A stretch of DNA of 64,000 nt from assembly GCA_033980235.1 (NCBI GenBank), contig CM067075.1, positions 23,569,061 through 23,633,060 of the forward strand. Direction: 5' to 3'. Shown here piece after piece: positions 46,314-58,186 of the stretch (position 1 is the first letter of the stretch; each line of letters begins with the position of its first letter). This DNA comes from Diadema setosum. Taxonomy: Eukaryota; Echinodermata; Echinoidea; Diadematoida; Diadematidae. Made by a program: the position numbers and the translations under genes. Below the pieces are notes generated by a model. That model did not search any database, was not told the DNA's origin, and saw only the letters and a list, made by a program, of their open reading frames with translations.

Positions 46314-48210
46314 TGATCACGAAATAGGTGTTGTATCCACTAGACTATGAAGCTACTGAATAATTGGTGTTTATTTACATCGATGAAGGGTAATCTGACA
46401 ATTACATGTAGTTGCAACAAGGGCTGTATTCTGAAAATTTTGTAGATGTAAAAACCTTCAGCTTCTATAAAAGCAAAGAGTATATTAAAATTTTTACTAG
46501 ACTGCTTACATGCTGTCACACAGTTTTAAGAAATTTGAAATGCATTTTTAATATAAAGATGCATGAAAAAAACTGTACACATGCCTGCATAAAATGTCAA
46601 GTCATTATAAACTTCTTGTGTGTGTAACTGTGAGAGTAAAGTCATCATATTGTAGACCTGTACTGCATACTGAAGAGACAAAACAAATTTACAAAATGTC
46701 TCTCTAGACTTGATATGCTATGAAGAAAAGCAGACTGACAGTACTCACATACAGTATTTACTGTGCATTCAAAGGTGCTCCAATTTCTACTCTACTGTAA
46801 TTGAAAGCTCAATGAAAGATAAATAAATGAATGAATGAACAGTCGGTAATAATTCAAAATGTACAATTGTAGTTAACAGGTACTGTGCACACACACACAC
46901 ACACTGGCCAATCATTTTACATAATTTTCAATTGATGAGTGAAATCAACAACCTGGATCATATTCTGTCAGCAAATTAGAGGGGTGGGAAGGAAGTCTTG
47001 CATGATTTTGATAAATATGAGAAGTTGATAGCTACATGTACACACTGTAATGACTGCACAGCTGAGGTGTAAACACTTCTATTGTAGATTTGACTATCCA
47101 TAACCCTATCAGGAAGCATTCATTTAAAAATATATATATTTTTTTAAAACATATTCATCAGCTTGATCAAAAATTAGCTGTAGCTAATGAGATTAAATTC
47201 CTCTACAACCTGTACCAAATTTGAGGCTGGATAAACATTAAAATTGGGAGGGACTACATTGTATGTTTGGTTCAAAACACACAGAGTCACAATGCAATCA
47301 AAGCACAATTGAATGCATCTTCATAAAGCATTTTGCTGCTCAGTGTTGCATAAAAAGGATGGCATGGTACAATAGGTTTAATGGTAATTTTTCCACAGGG
47401 ACATGTCGGACTACAGAAGAAAAAGACACCCCTACCAAGGAACAATAGACTTTGTTTTCTTTTATTTTTTCATCTTTTTTTCCCGATTTCAGTATGAAAC
47501 CCTCAAGGCCAGTACAAGGAAGTATTGACTTCCTTCTCTAGGACTTTCTCTTTTTACTCTAATACCTTCAGTTATTGAGTGTTTGTTCACCTCACTAGGC
47601 TTTTATCTATTTGTTGTTGTCATTGTTAGTCTATTTGGTTGTTTGGGGTGGGTTTCTTTTTTTTTTTTTTTTCAATCAAACAGCTACATCACATATGAAT
47701 CAGCCAGTACAACTGTGTATGCAGTTTTGTCACTAGTCAGACTTCCTACAACTGTACAACATGGATGCATATTGAATCTTTTTGTGTGTGTGTGTGTGTG
47801 TGTAATAACTTTGAACTGTAGTATGAATTAAAAAAAAAAAAAACTCAGTGAAACCATGAGCACTGAGCCGTACAAGGACTGTAGTTGATGTACGACCATC
47901 TGCAAAAAATGAGCTACAGTACAAACTTGTATCAAAAGAAAAATAAAAAAGTACATGTGCACTTTGTATGTTGTGTGAAATAAAGAGCAGTTTGTTTTCT
48001 TTTTTTGAAAATCATTACATAGAATAAAAAATAGTGACAGATAAAACTGAATATGTGGCCCATTTTGACTCATAAGCAGCAGTGCTGTTTACTGCTTTAC
48101 AACATCAAATGCAAAAGTGAGAGCTGTGATGCAGGTTTCATATAATACATAACATGTTGATGTAGAATAAAAATAGTGGCAGATGAAACTGAATATTAGA
48201 AATTCTCTCT
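46314..48210. other. Intronic unique sequence
   Basis: A near-perfect acceptor/donor pair on the minus strand (CAATTACAG near 46796 and GTGAGTAC near 46747) encloses 46 bases with stops in all frames, so it is not coding. Confidence 0.4.
47782..47803. repeat. (GT)n microsatellite
   Basis: About 11 GT dinucleotides. Confidence 0.9.
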
Positions 48211-48792
48211 TAGACCCTGTTTACAGTGTGGGGCTGGGCCGAGCCGCGGCCAAGCCGCGGCCGAGCTCAACCTCAATTGCGAGGCCAAGCCCCGCAATTT
48301 TGTCCGTTTACACTGCAGGGCTCGACCGCGCTTTTGATTCAAACCTTTCAATATTTTGTTGTAGTGGCGCTCTGCTTGTAAACAAACGCAATTTGGTATT
48401 GTCTGGTTTTCAGACCCTTTGCCAACTGAATTCCGTGGCGACAAAGTCGCCGTTCGGGCAAAGGCCTTTGCCGAAGGAAAAAATCCTTTGCAGGACAAAA
48501 CCACCTTAAACTATATTAGTTTTCGACGTTGAGGGGGTTAATATCCCGAATAGCGAAAGATACAGGCAGAGGGTTTGGGAGCCAGACTAAAATTGGCCGC
48601 ACATTTGGCCCAGTTTGCGTTTACATTGAGAAAAGGCCGGGCTCGGCCACAGCCGAGACCACCTACAGAGCGAGGCCAAACGCGAGGCCAATTTTGGCCT
48701 CGCATTTGGCCTTTTGCGCATTTACACTGAAATGAAGGTGGGCTCGGCTACGGCTCGGCCACGGCCGAGCCTCGCACTGTAAACGGGGTCTA
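48211..48792. mobile_element. GC-rich inverted-repeat element with TA flanks
   Basis: TAGACCCTGTTTACAGTG at the left mirrors CACTGTAAACGGGGTCTA at the right; TA on each side may be a target duplication. Inside, 'gccgcggcc', 'gctcggcc' and 'gaggccaa' motifs repeat in both orientations with 'gtttaca(c/t)tg' motifs (48306, 48621, 48720). It sits in the sialyltransferase intron. The opposed 108- and 102-codon frames are composition artefacts. Confidence 0.85.
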
Positions 48793-48935
48793 TAGCCCAT
48801 TTTGATTCAAGTAGCAGTGCCATTAGCTGCTTTACAGCATCAAATGAGAAAGTAATTCTGTAAAGCAGGTTTCACATCAGAAGAAATCATCCCTGGCCTT
48901 TATTGGTGCATCTGCCAATCAAAAAGAATGATTTC

Positions 48936-49028
48936 TTAACCCGTTGAGGACGAGTCCCGAGTATACTCGGGCAGGTGTCTATGGGAAATGCGTGTTGTAG
49001 CAAAATCAAACCGTCCTCAACAGGTTAA
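48936..49028. mobile_element. TTAA-type 93 bp element, best-preserved copy
   Basis: TTAACCCGTTGAGGACGAGT at the left mirrors CGTCCTCAACAGGTTAA at the right. The body holds the palindrome CCCGAGTATACTCGGG and 'tgttgtagcaaaatc'. TTAA at both ends and terminal CCC/GGG are features of piggyBac-type elements. It is far too short to encode anything, so a MITE of that class is inferred. Confidence 0.85.
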
Positions 49029-49925
49029 GTGTCCTAGCATGGTTAAATCTACATATATTGCATACTGACATCCTGTAAGTGCCATCCTTTGAATTCATGT
49101 GATTGTGACCGTCTGCTAAAATGTCAATGTTGTTGCATAATATGCGTATGAATTGCAGCATTATGCCTCTTAAATATGATGTGCATACACTAGACAGTGT
49201 GGTTCTATTCTTCATTTTTACAAAATATTTTATAAAATCGTGGACAACACTTGTATGGTTTCATCTCCAGCGCTTTTTATTTCACAGCAAACAGCCTTCA
49301 ACCCACTGCCCACAGAATGCCGGGTGAGGCAAGTAAAATTCTTTGGGGATATCCTACTGTATATAGTAGTACTGCTGGCAACTTTTACAATGAGGTGGTG
49401 TTCAAGAAAAGTCAATAGCAACCCCCCAATCAAACACATGAAATATTCACTACTGCAAATTCTTTAATGGTACTCAACAGACCATTGCCAGTTACAGCTG
49501 TAGCCACAAAGCATGTGCATGGAAGCGTTCGCAAATTGTCAACAGATTTTGACCCTGACATAGAGAGGACTTTAAACATATTCACAAAATATCATAAAAA
49601 ACCTATCAACCCTACAGTTTACTCGAGCTTGATAGACAAACACTGTGCTGTATCCCGTCACTACCATTATATGTACGCTAACTGCATGTAATATGAAATG
49701 AAATGCATAAATTTTAGTAGACCACCCTTGTCATTAGGCAAAACGAAAACCTTGTTATTCAGGCAGTGTTTAACCAAGGTGTTGTATTCTCGGGTGGGCG
49801 TCAAGGTGGGAAATGTGTGTTATAATAAAATCAGCTCATACAGAATCTTTGATGGATTAAAAGGAAATCTGAATCACAAATTGTCACTTCACCAAGCAAG
49901 CAAACTAAACTGGCTTTAATTGACT

Positions 49926-50015
49926 TAACCCGTTGAGGACAGTTTGATTTTGCTACAACATGCATTTTCCGTAGAAGCTTGCCCGAGTATACTCGGGATT
50001 CATCCTCAAAGCACT
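49926..50015. mobile_element. TTAA-type element, inverted copy
   Basis: TTAACCCGTTGAGGACAGTT and GATTTTGCTACAACATGCAT, with TGCCCGAGTATACTCGGGAT near the right end. Confidence 0.75.
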
Positions 50016-50249
50016 TCACTAGTACCATATTCAAGATGCGTGCAAATCATCATAACAATGGTTGCTCCATATGACCAGAAAGCTTGCCAATGGCTTGCCT
50101 GACATGGCAACATTTGAAGAGACTGTAACTGCTCCTCATCATAAATGAATAGTTCTTTGTCTTATTCTTTGTCTCTTCAGTATGCAGTACAGGTTTACGG
50201 TACAATGATTTTACTTTCACAGTTTTACACATGAAGTTTGTAATGACTA

Positions 50250-50344
50250 TTAACCTGTTGACGATGACGTCCGAAGTATACTCGGGCAGGGGTCCATGGG
50301 AAATGCTTGTTGTAGCAAAATCAGACCATCTCCATTGGGTTTTA
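50250..50344. mobile_element. TTAA-type element copy
   Basis: TTAACCTGTTGACGATGACG, then GTATACTCGGGCAGGGGTCC, ending 'cattgggttttaa'. Confidence 0.75.
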
Positions 50345-51096
50345 AAAAAACTCTGTTCCAGGTTGCTTCAGTACATGCAACCATAAAAGCATTGAACATT
50401 TCTTTTATACACAATCTGTTTCTTACAATTTTCCGATGGCAAAGACATGTATGATATTTAACACTTAAGAAATATTTCGATGTCTCCTTTATTCCAGAGG
50501 CTAAAGGCTTAAAAGTTACTTTAGATTTTAAGAATACAGCCCCTTGTTGTCCGTTATCTCTCTACCAGCAACACTGGCAGGCGAGAAGTGAGAATTTCTT
50601 CGCTCTCTGCAATTAAGGGTTTTTGTTGTGTACATGCCCCACTCTTTGAGCACAATCCCTGAAACTGGTGCAGGATGTTAACATAAGAATAGTTACCATT
50701 AATCATCATGCTTGTGAGGCACAAAATTAGGAGAGTCACATGGCCCAGCAACAAAAAGTGATGAAAAACCAACAAGAAAAATAAATAATAAAAACCACCA
50801 TGAAATATATTGGATTTCATGTGTTCAGTATGATGTTCATAAACCTTTTAATTGGAAATAATGTATAAGCTGTTATTTTTGCATACAGATATTTTCGCGA
50901 ATGAGGTGGTGATAGACATTTTTGCGAAATATTGCTTTCTCGTATTGAAATCAATGCTAGTTATTAAGCTATTACCCTAGTGCATGGTGACAATTTTGCA
51001 TGTTGTAAAATTCGCAGTCAAACTGCGATTCGCTAAATTCACGACAATTAAATCATAGCGAAAATAACAGCTCATCAGTAGATCAGCGATACTCAC

Positions 51097-51779
51097 TGAT
51101 ATTGGCTGAGATGGATCTGTCAGGAATGGTAGAGTGTCGATATCCACCGAAGCTGGGGATTCCCGTTTATTTGGCTCCTCTAATTCTATGCGACTGTACT
51201 TCTCCTTTGGACTTTCCTCTGGCTCTTTCAGAAGTCCCTTGAGGGCCTTTTGTACATCCTTTAAGTCATTGCTTAGCAACTGTCCCTGGTCAGCATCACC
51301 CTTGTCCAGTTTGTGCTCAATGTTCTGCAAGAGTTTGGAGATGTCCGCCAGCTTGTTTGAGTCAAGGTTTTGCTGTGGTTCAGGGGCCTGCTTGCCCACG
51401 TATATAAAGTTTGCATCATCCGCAGCGATGTGACCTTGGTTTGGGTCCTGTGGCGCCGCCTCCTCTCCTATCACCAACCCCCTATCCTCCCGCTGCACGC
51501 TATTCAACAGGTTGATATAGCGCTGGTGGGCGCTGTTGGACGCATGCTCATTCTCGTGCATCAGCATGCCGACTAGCGTCAGGAGCACGTAGACGATGAC
51601 CCCTGAGATCACCATCAGGTGGACGGCCCGCGACCTGAAAAGTTTCAGCCACATGGTGGTGGTGGTGGGTTGTCCTAAAGGGTGGCCAACCAGCTCCTCC
51701 CCTCAACCAGGTTCAGATTCAATGTGGGTGATTCTCATGAAGGGCATCGCAACAAGGCTGACAAACACATGACTGGAAG
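51097..51779 (-). CDS. ST6GALNAC: ST6GALNAC-like sialyltransferase, start-codon exon (tail, signal anchor, stem)
   Basis: The exon opens after a strong acceptor (pyrimidine tract, then TTACAG, AG at 51781-51780). It carries a 125-base 5' leader and has its ATG at 51654-51652. The coding part is 558 bases, exactly 186 codons, and ends in phase 0 at a GTGAGTAT donor (GT at 51096-51095). Residues 1-9 (MWLKLFRSR) are a basic cytosolic tail. Residues about 11-32 are a hydrophobic signal anchor, the layout of a type II Golgi enzyme. Residues 33-186 are a hydrophilic stem with an amphipathic, coiled-coil-like stretch at about 100-143 and an acidic, Pro/Lys-rich part at 144-170. I see no N-glycosylation sequon in it. 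Stem sequence is poorly conserved in GT29, so identity rests on the architecture and on linkage to the exon at 39142-38971. The translated frame runs past the donor to 50977, which is read-through into the intron. The leader starts at an acceptor, so an upstream non-coding exon must exist. Confidence 0.8.
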
Positions 51780-52439
51780 CTGTAAGACAACAGGTGAGAG
51801 AAACTTTAATGTGAAATGGAAATTTACAATATACCAACTTCATAGTCTGTGACAAAACAGAAAAGTAAAGGCACACAGGGGATGATACAGTAGTTTGTTC
51901 TGATTACTTCGTTTGTAAAAATTCAAAATCGTCAAATAATGTACATGTATATTGTATATGAGGACTTCAAAAACTCACTTGCCAGATGTGCTTGTGACTT
52001 CTTTTACACAGAAGATTTGAATATAATGTTCCTATCACAAAGTTGCAATTTCTGGTACTGCTGTATAGTCTGATTTTGTGCACATTTATTTTTAATACTC
52101 AGTCCCAGCTATCTCTACTACGAAGGACAAAGATGCATTTGCGAATTTACTGTGAAAGCTGATTATATTCATATATATATACAGATATGGAGCTTGAAAA
52201 GGAAAATGCCTGTTCATTCAAAGGCCAAATATAGGCCAAATTTGAATAAAAGAATTTCAACAAAATATATTTGTTCCTTCCAGACAGTTCCAGACAATGA
52301 CAAGTAGTTTCAGCTGAACATTTGATGATTATGGTACTATTCGAATACAGCTTATCATCTGGAAAAAGAAGAAGAAGAAAACTAAAAAGAGCTACAATTT
52401 CAAAGTATTCAAATCTAATATCATTTTATTACACCAATA

Positions 52440-52950
52440 ACTAGAGAAGCACTCTGAGAGCGCAGACCTCCACCAAGCATGCAAATCATTTTCACCACTG
52501 ATTTTGTTCTTCCATAGAGATATCAGTGATTTCCACCCATACGTACTTTAACATTGTGTGCTGAAAGTCGCCCGATTTCCCAATATATAGAAGCCTTTGT
52601 GACATTATAAACCCTCAGTTGCACGGCGCGCCTCGCCCTAGCAGAAACTAGAGCACTCACTTTAGTGCGCACATGAAAACCTCAAATACGCGCAGCCTGA
52701 ACTCCCAAGTTCATTGACCCTACCTGCCAAAATATCAAAAATCCTTCATAAATTCCCCCAAAATTCTCGGATCACCACCAAAAGTTAATCGTTTGTTACT
52801 TGTGTCATTCTCAACCTTTCCTGCAAGTTTCATCCCAATCCGTTAACTATTTTTTGAGTTATTTTGCACACGGACAAACAAACGAACAAACGAACGAACA
52901 CACAAACCAACGGTAACGAAAACATAACCTCCTCCCTTGGCGGAGGTAAT
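52440..52950. mobile_element. Relative of the TTTGACC element class, ~510 bp
   Basis: It starts ACTAGAGAAGCACTCTGAGA then GCGCAGACCTCCACCAAGC, and ends (CGAACAAA)n, GGTAACGAAAACATAACCTC and CTTGGCGGAGGTAATAAT. The end plan matches the long elements (ACTAGA start; tandem 4-8 base repeat; AAAACATAA-CCTCC; GGCGGAGG end), but the body has few TTTGACC motifs. Confidence 0.65.
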
Positions 52951-53275
52951 AATCTCATTGATGTAGAATTGCTATACTACATTATTGTACATCAATATGA
53001 TTGATGGGCTTCCACTGCACAAACACTACTTGGCATCTTAACGAAAGATAAAAGAGCTGCGACAGTACATGGATTTGTTGATACAGGGTAGTTAATGATT
53101 AGCAATAATGTTGTACCAACCACACCTCAGTTATTGACTTACTTTGATGATATAATTTGTACATATCATATACTGTGAGTAGACAAATTTTGCGTTTAAA
53201 GAGAAATTGAACTCTAGATGTGAACATTAAATAAAGCTTGTGGATGTCAACGACCTATTCTAAAAGCAGTGAACA

Positions 53276-54580
53276 ACTAGAAATGTCGCTTTGGCGACTG
53301 GTATGCCTCCGCCATAATGCATGATTTTCCCAATAGGTCTAGATAGTACATGTGGACACAGTGTGATTACATTTTCACAAAATTGGCAAAATATTGGAAT
53401 GACAAGTTTGTCACAAATGTGTTGAATATTCACCTTCCTTGACGTAGGTTTAATTGGATGAATAGGAGAGCATGTATCTAGGGATTTAAGGACTTTAACT
53501 TGACTTTGAACCATTCATACATTTAGGCATTGAGTAATTTTCAAGGTACAGGTGTGGAGAAAAAGTGCAATTTCTGAATTGAATAGTAAATTGTTTAATA
53601 CCATTTTCATCTGGCCCTTGACCCTAAAATTCATGAGATAATTACTTTCAGGTAGAACATGCATAATATGTACTAAGTTTCAAGGTAACTTGAGCCACTT
53701 CCGAGATATGGAGGAAAAAGTTAGTTCAGCACTTTCAATTGATCTTTGACCTTTTGACCTTTGAGGCAAAAAGAGAAAAAAAAAAACTTTCCAGAGAATT
53801 TCTATTAGGTTCCACACGCATACACCAAGTGTAAAAAAATAACCCTGCTGGCATTGCATAAATATGAGGGTAATAGTAAAATGTTGAAGTCTTGCACTTG
53901 ACCTTTGACCCCTGATCTTTGACCCCATGAACCCTACATTCTCTAGATAATCACTTCCAGTCAGTACATGTATACTATGTTCCATGAAGATACCTTGAAC
54001 AATTTTCCAAGGTACAGAGAAAAAAAAGAAGTTTTAATATTTCTACTTGACCTTTTGACCTTTGACCTTTCACCTCATGACCCAAACTTTCACCAGAGAA
54101 TCTTAATTGGGTAATACATGTATACACTAAGTTTCAAGAAAATATCTTCAGGCATTCAATAGATATGGTGGAAATAGTGAAATTTTATGTATTTGACCCT
54201 GACCTTTTGACCTTTGACCTTTGACCTCATGACCCAAACTTTCACCAGAGAATCTTAATTGGGTAATACATGTATACACTAAGTTTCAAGAAAATATCTT
54301 AAGGCATTCAATAGATATGGTGGAAATAGTAAAATTTTATGTATTTGACCTTGACCTTTTGACCTTTGACCTTGTGCATGTGCACCCAAAAGTTGATAGG
54401 CACAACTTCACCCCCTAATACACATACATGCCAAGTTTCATTAGAATACCTCAACAGGTTTCGATAGTTACCTTGTCCACAAAATTCATTACGGACGGAC
54501 GGAAGGACGGACGGACGGACGGACGGACAACCCGAAAACATAATGCCTCCGGCACCACTTCGTGGCGGAGGCATAAAAAT
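53276..54580. mobile_element. Long 'TTTGACC' interspersed element, copy 2
   Basis: It begins ACTAGAAATGTCGCTTTGGC and ends CGTGGCGGAGGCATAAAAAT after a (GGAC)n array. The body has at least six DR1-like TGACCTTTGACC runs. A 130-base block ('cccaaactttcaccagagaatc' to 'ttgacc', starting near 54092 and 54233) is tandemly duplicated with almost no change. Confidence 0.85.
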
Positions 54581-54753
54581 GTATCCTTTGTGGGTTATTT
54601 ACAAATAGAAGAAATTAGAGTGATCAAAAAAGAAGAATTTTGATCATAAAATGCAACCACTGATGCAGCAAACAGATAACACTTGGAAAGCTACATCATC
54701 TGCACTGGTTTGAATGGAGATCAATCAACACAGATCTGTATCTTTATGAAGCC

Positions 54754-54929
54754 CAGGGAATAATTTTCCAACTCAAATTTGATTAGCAATTTTAGCTGAT
54801 AAACAATATTTCAAATGGTATCCTGTACACTTCTGTGGAAGAAAACTGCTACACAAAAGTTAGTTTGTATAGCAGTGGTGTAAAAATGCATAGCAAATTG
54901 CGATGCGATACCAGGAAAATTATTCCCTG
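54754..54929. mobile_element. 176 bp inverted-repeat element, CAGGGAATA ends, copy 2
   Basis: It has the same 16 bp terminal repeats as the copy at 32196, with GAAGCC repeated on both sides (54748-54753 and 54930-54935). The interior shares 'atgcatagcaaatt(t/g)' with copy 1 in part. Confidence 0.85.
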
Positions 54930-55265
54930 GAAGCCATGATAAAATCACAACAAAAATGTAAGAACTTACAGTACTACTTTTTGTCTGAATTTACTGCATT
55001 TTTTTTTTTTTTTGGGGGGGGGGGCTACTAGTGTTTTTTGTTTCTTTTTTGTACATTTTGCCTTTATACATTGTACTCTTTAAATATCACTCAATTCAAA
55101 TAAAAAAGTGCAGTTCTCTTTCAACTCTGCCCACTATGTTTTTACATTGTTAAATTTCATGCATGATTATAGTCCATGTCAATAATGAAACAAAAACTGA
55201 ACATACACTGTAGTGGGCCAAATGCAACTTGGAACCATATGGTTTTGTAGTATTAAAACATACTT

Positions 55266-55470
55266 ACCATTTAAAATCCACAATCCCATATAATATGTAA
55301 TGTTTCACTGTTTGGACAAGCTTGAATTGCACAGATCTTAGAGCCAGCCCAACATACTCCTTGAGGGCATTCACAAAGTATACACAATGGATGCCGTTTT
55401 CACATGCCTCTTCCCATGAGAGTACAGTGTACACGTTCACCAGAGAATCAATAATTTTGATCAAGACCAT
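55266..55470 (-). other. Exon-like segment with a consensus donor upstream of the sialyltransferase exons
   Basis: A minus-strand frame starting ATGG at 55470 is open for 68 codons (…SWEEACENGIHCVYFVNALK…) and ends at an AAATG|GTAAGTATG donor. An in-frame TAA lies nine codons upstream with no AG between it and the ATG, so it could only be a first coding exon or a UTR exon open by chance. Joined to the acceptor at 51779 the frame would stop before the sialyltransferase ATG. A 5' UTR exon of that gene is therefore the simplest role if it is transcribed. Confidence 0.25.
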
Positions 55471-56132
55471 GGAATTTTTGTTACAGTTTTATAGGCTACA
55501 TTGTATCAAATGCTAACTCTGTTCACTCTTTACACACTAATTTCAAATGGAAAATGGATTGAAATCAGATGGGTACAATAGTTTGACTTTATCGAAAGAT
55601 AAAGTTTATTGAAAAAGACTACTTTGTAAAGTCAGTGGCGCTTGTCCACAAAATTTTGAGATCATTATTAATAACTTTTGGAACATGGGAATCAGATGGC
55701 ACATACATTGTACTGTACAGGCTGTACAAGATTTTTACCTAGATGATATTATCACATCTGTCATGCCTTATAAAGAAAATTTTAATAGTATAGAATTCCA
55801 AAATAGAGCAGCACAGTCAAAAGAGTAAATTTGGGGCAACATTATTATTACAAAAAAACAGTGATTGAGTCAAACCACTGATTACCACAGCCTTTAAAGA
55901 CATTATTTACCATTTACAGATGAAACAAAAAAAAAAACAGCTTTAGTACACTTCAAAAAAATTCTATTAAATGTGAGTTTTTTTGGGATAGAATAAACCA
56001 ATGTAAAAATGTTAATTCAGTAGGCCTATAATCAATATTAAGTACTGCTATTATATACAAAATTTGAACAAAAGTTATAATAAAATTGTTTGTGATAAAT
56101 AGTATATTTTTAGCAATACATTTGTACCTTTA

Positions 56133-56220
56133 ACCCGTTGAGGATGAGTACTGACTATACTCAGGTAGGGGTCTATGGAAAATGAGTGTTGTAGCAAAAT
56201 CAGCCCGTCCTCAATGGGGC
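56133..56220. mobile_element. TTAA-type element copy
   Basis: TTTAACCCGTTGAGGATGAG, then ACTATACTCAGGTAGGGGTC, ending 'cccgtcctcaatggggc'. The right TTAA is lost. Confidence 0.7.
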
Positions 56221-56595
56221 AACACCCAACTTGCTATAGGTACAGTAATACTTATTAAACACCAAGCTCTTCAGCTCCAGTATACATGGCCTATGGCTTG
56301 TAGTTGATCAAGATCCTTATCATTCCCTCCAGCCCCCATCCCCCCCCCCCCCAAAAAAAAAAAGGATTATTTCATATTATTGTGAGGTACACGTACAGAG
56401 GTGCATAACAATGGGAAATACCAACCTGGCTGACCCTTGTGACTAATGGTGTAGCATTATGTAATCCCTATTCACACATTGTTAGAATTTAGGAGATTTC
56501 TGCCAGTGGACCAAGAAATAACACCAATGAATGCACACAGTGAGTAATGCACAGAGAGGGATGGGGAGAACCAACAGGAAAAACAAAATACACTT

Positions 56596-57004
56596 GTAGG
56601 GAGCTTTAGATTTGCAACGCGGACGTTTAACCTGTTGAGGACGAGTCCCGAGTATACTCGGGCAGGTCTCTATGGGAAATGCATGATGTAGCAAAATCAA
56701 ACCGTCCTCAGTGGGTTAAGATATTAAACGATTGCACTGGCTGTTCTCCCTTCCCCCTGTGTCATGTTGCAAAGCAGTGAGGACGCAACCTATGAACAGT
56801 AAAATGGCGCCCCCATATGATCAGTGCATCAAATAGCTCTCTGTGTCGTGAATTGACCGGAGGTAATAATAGCCCAGAACGCATAGTGAAAACTCAAATG
56901 ACGCAAGATATAAATAGATCCATTTTGGAAAGCAATTTTGCACATGTGCAGAACAGGATTTTTTTCCTCTAAACGTCCACGTTGTGAAAATCTAAAGCTC
57001 TCTA
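56596..57004. mobile_element. ~410 bp inverted-repeat element carrying a nested TTAA element
   Basis: GGAGCTTTAGATTTGCAACG with CGGACGTTTA at the left mirrors TAAACGTCCACG with AAAATCTAAAGCTCTCT at the right. The TTAA element at 56627-56719 lies just inside the left repeat, splitting it from the body. Confidence 0.7.
56627..56719. mobile_element. TTAA-type 93 bp element, nested copy
   Basis: It is 93 bp from TTAA to TTAA with CCCGAGTATACTCGGG inside, the same length as the copy at 48936 and nearly identical to it. Confidence 0.85.
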
Positions 57005-58186
57005 ATACGAAGGAGATGGTTATCTTTCTGACTATAAAAAGAAAAGAAGAAGAACAGTGAGGGATGATGAGGATGGCACAATACTTGCATTTCATACACT
57101 TTGCATCTGATTGGGATTCAGCAAGATTCAACTGATTGATTACCAGGTACAGGTTGTACTTGTATAACGCATGAGGGGAACGCATGCTGCAGTATTTAAC
57201 ACAATACATCAAATGTGCCTTTAAAAACCTTGTAACTGATTTCAAAATGAAGTAGAGCAACTCCTGTGCAACCGACTGGGATGCTTCTGCCTCTCACACA
57301 GTCACTATGGGCCCTCCATTTACATGTTAACGAAGCTTATCAATCTTGCCTACTTGACCAAAGATTGACCATCGATACTCTCCCAGGGATGCGCACCTCG
57401 TATAAAACAGCATCGCATTATTCCGAGGACTGAAAAGGCGTACTCATTTCTGTTGGAAAACGAATACTTAACCTTTCTAGCAATCGACATGTATACATAC
57501 AGTATAAATACGATTCCAAAACTCGAAAGGGGAAAATGGTGTTTTTCATGAAACCAGCAGTACTTTCAGGAAAAAAAAACTGTGAAAAATACAGCAAAAA
57601 ACATATACAAAACCAAACAATAACAGTTGGCATGCTGCTCCCTGCAAAAAGGATTCTTTTCTTTTTATTCCAAACTATTTCTGTCCATCACAACAAATAA
57701 CATTTTCAGTGTACTTACAGTGTATAATTTTATGATGCCTAGAGGAATTTCAAGGCCAGAAAATTGACATTTCAGCAAAATTTTAAATCAACTGAATTCA
57801 ATGTTCGACCTGGAATACATTCCTTATACATTCCTTATACTGTAGCTTAGGTAGGAATGAATTTTATTCTCCTGAGCACAGTACTGCCTACACTCTGTTC
57901 TTGCTAGGTATTAAAAAAAAAAGTTGAACATGTTATGAAATAGAGATCTGCTAGCAATTCTGGAACTGTTTGATGAAAATAATTTATGGGGAATTTTTTT
58001 ATTTAACTTTCTTTTGTATATTTTCTGCAGCAACTTAAAGCACCACCACTCTCTTTTGCCTTTTGTGATATCATCAAGAGGAAATTCAGCTGAAATAAGC
58101 ATCTATTATGCCTATTAATATGCCCCTTACCTTGACAAATGCAAAAATTCACAATTGGCAAGGCAGGTGTCATTGAGTAATACACC
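57005..58186. other. Unique AT-rich sequence
   Basis: Donor-like GTAAGTACA near 57715 and AAG|GTAAGG near 58130 (minus) lack supported exons. No gene accepted. Confidence 0.4.

Noticed and set aside
48183..48509. Opposed 108- and 102-codon frames
   Set aside because: They lie within the GC-rich inverted-repeat element at 48211.
56829..57260. 143-codon minus-strand frame
   Set aside because: Its second half lies in an inverted-repeat element (56596-57004). No splice site or domain was seen.
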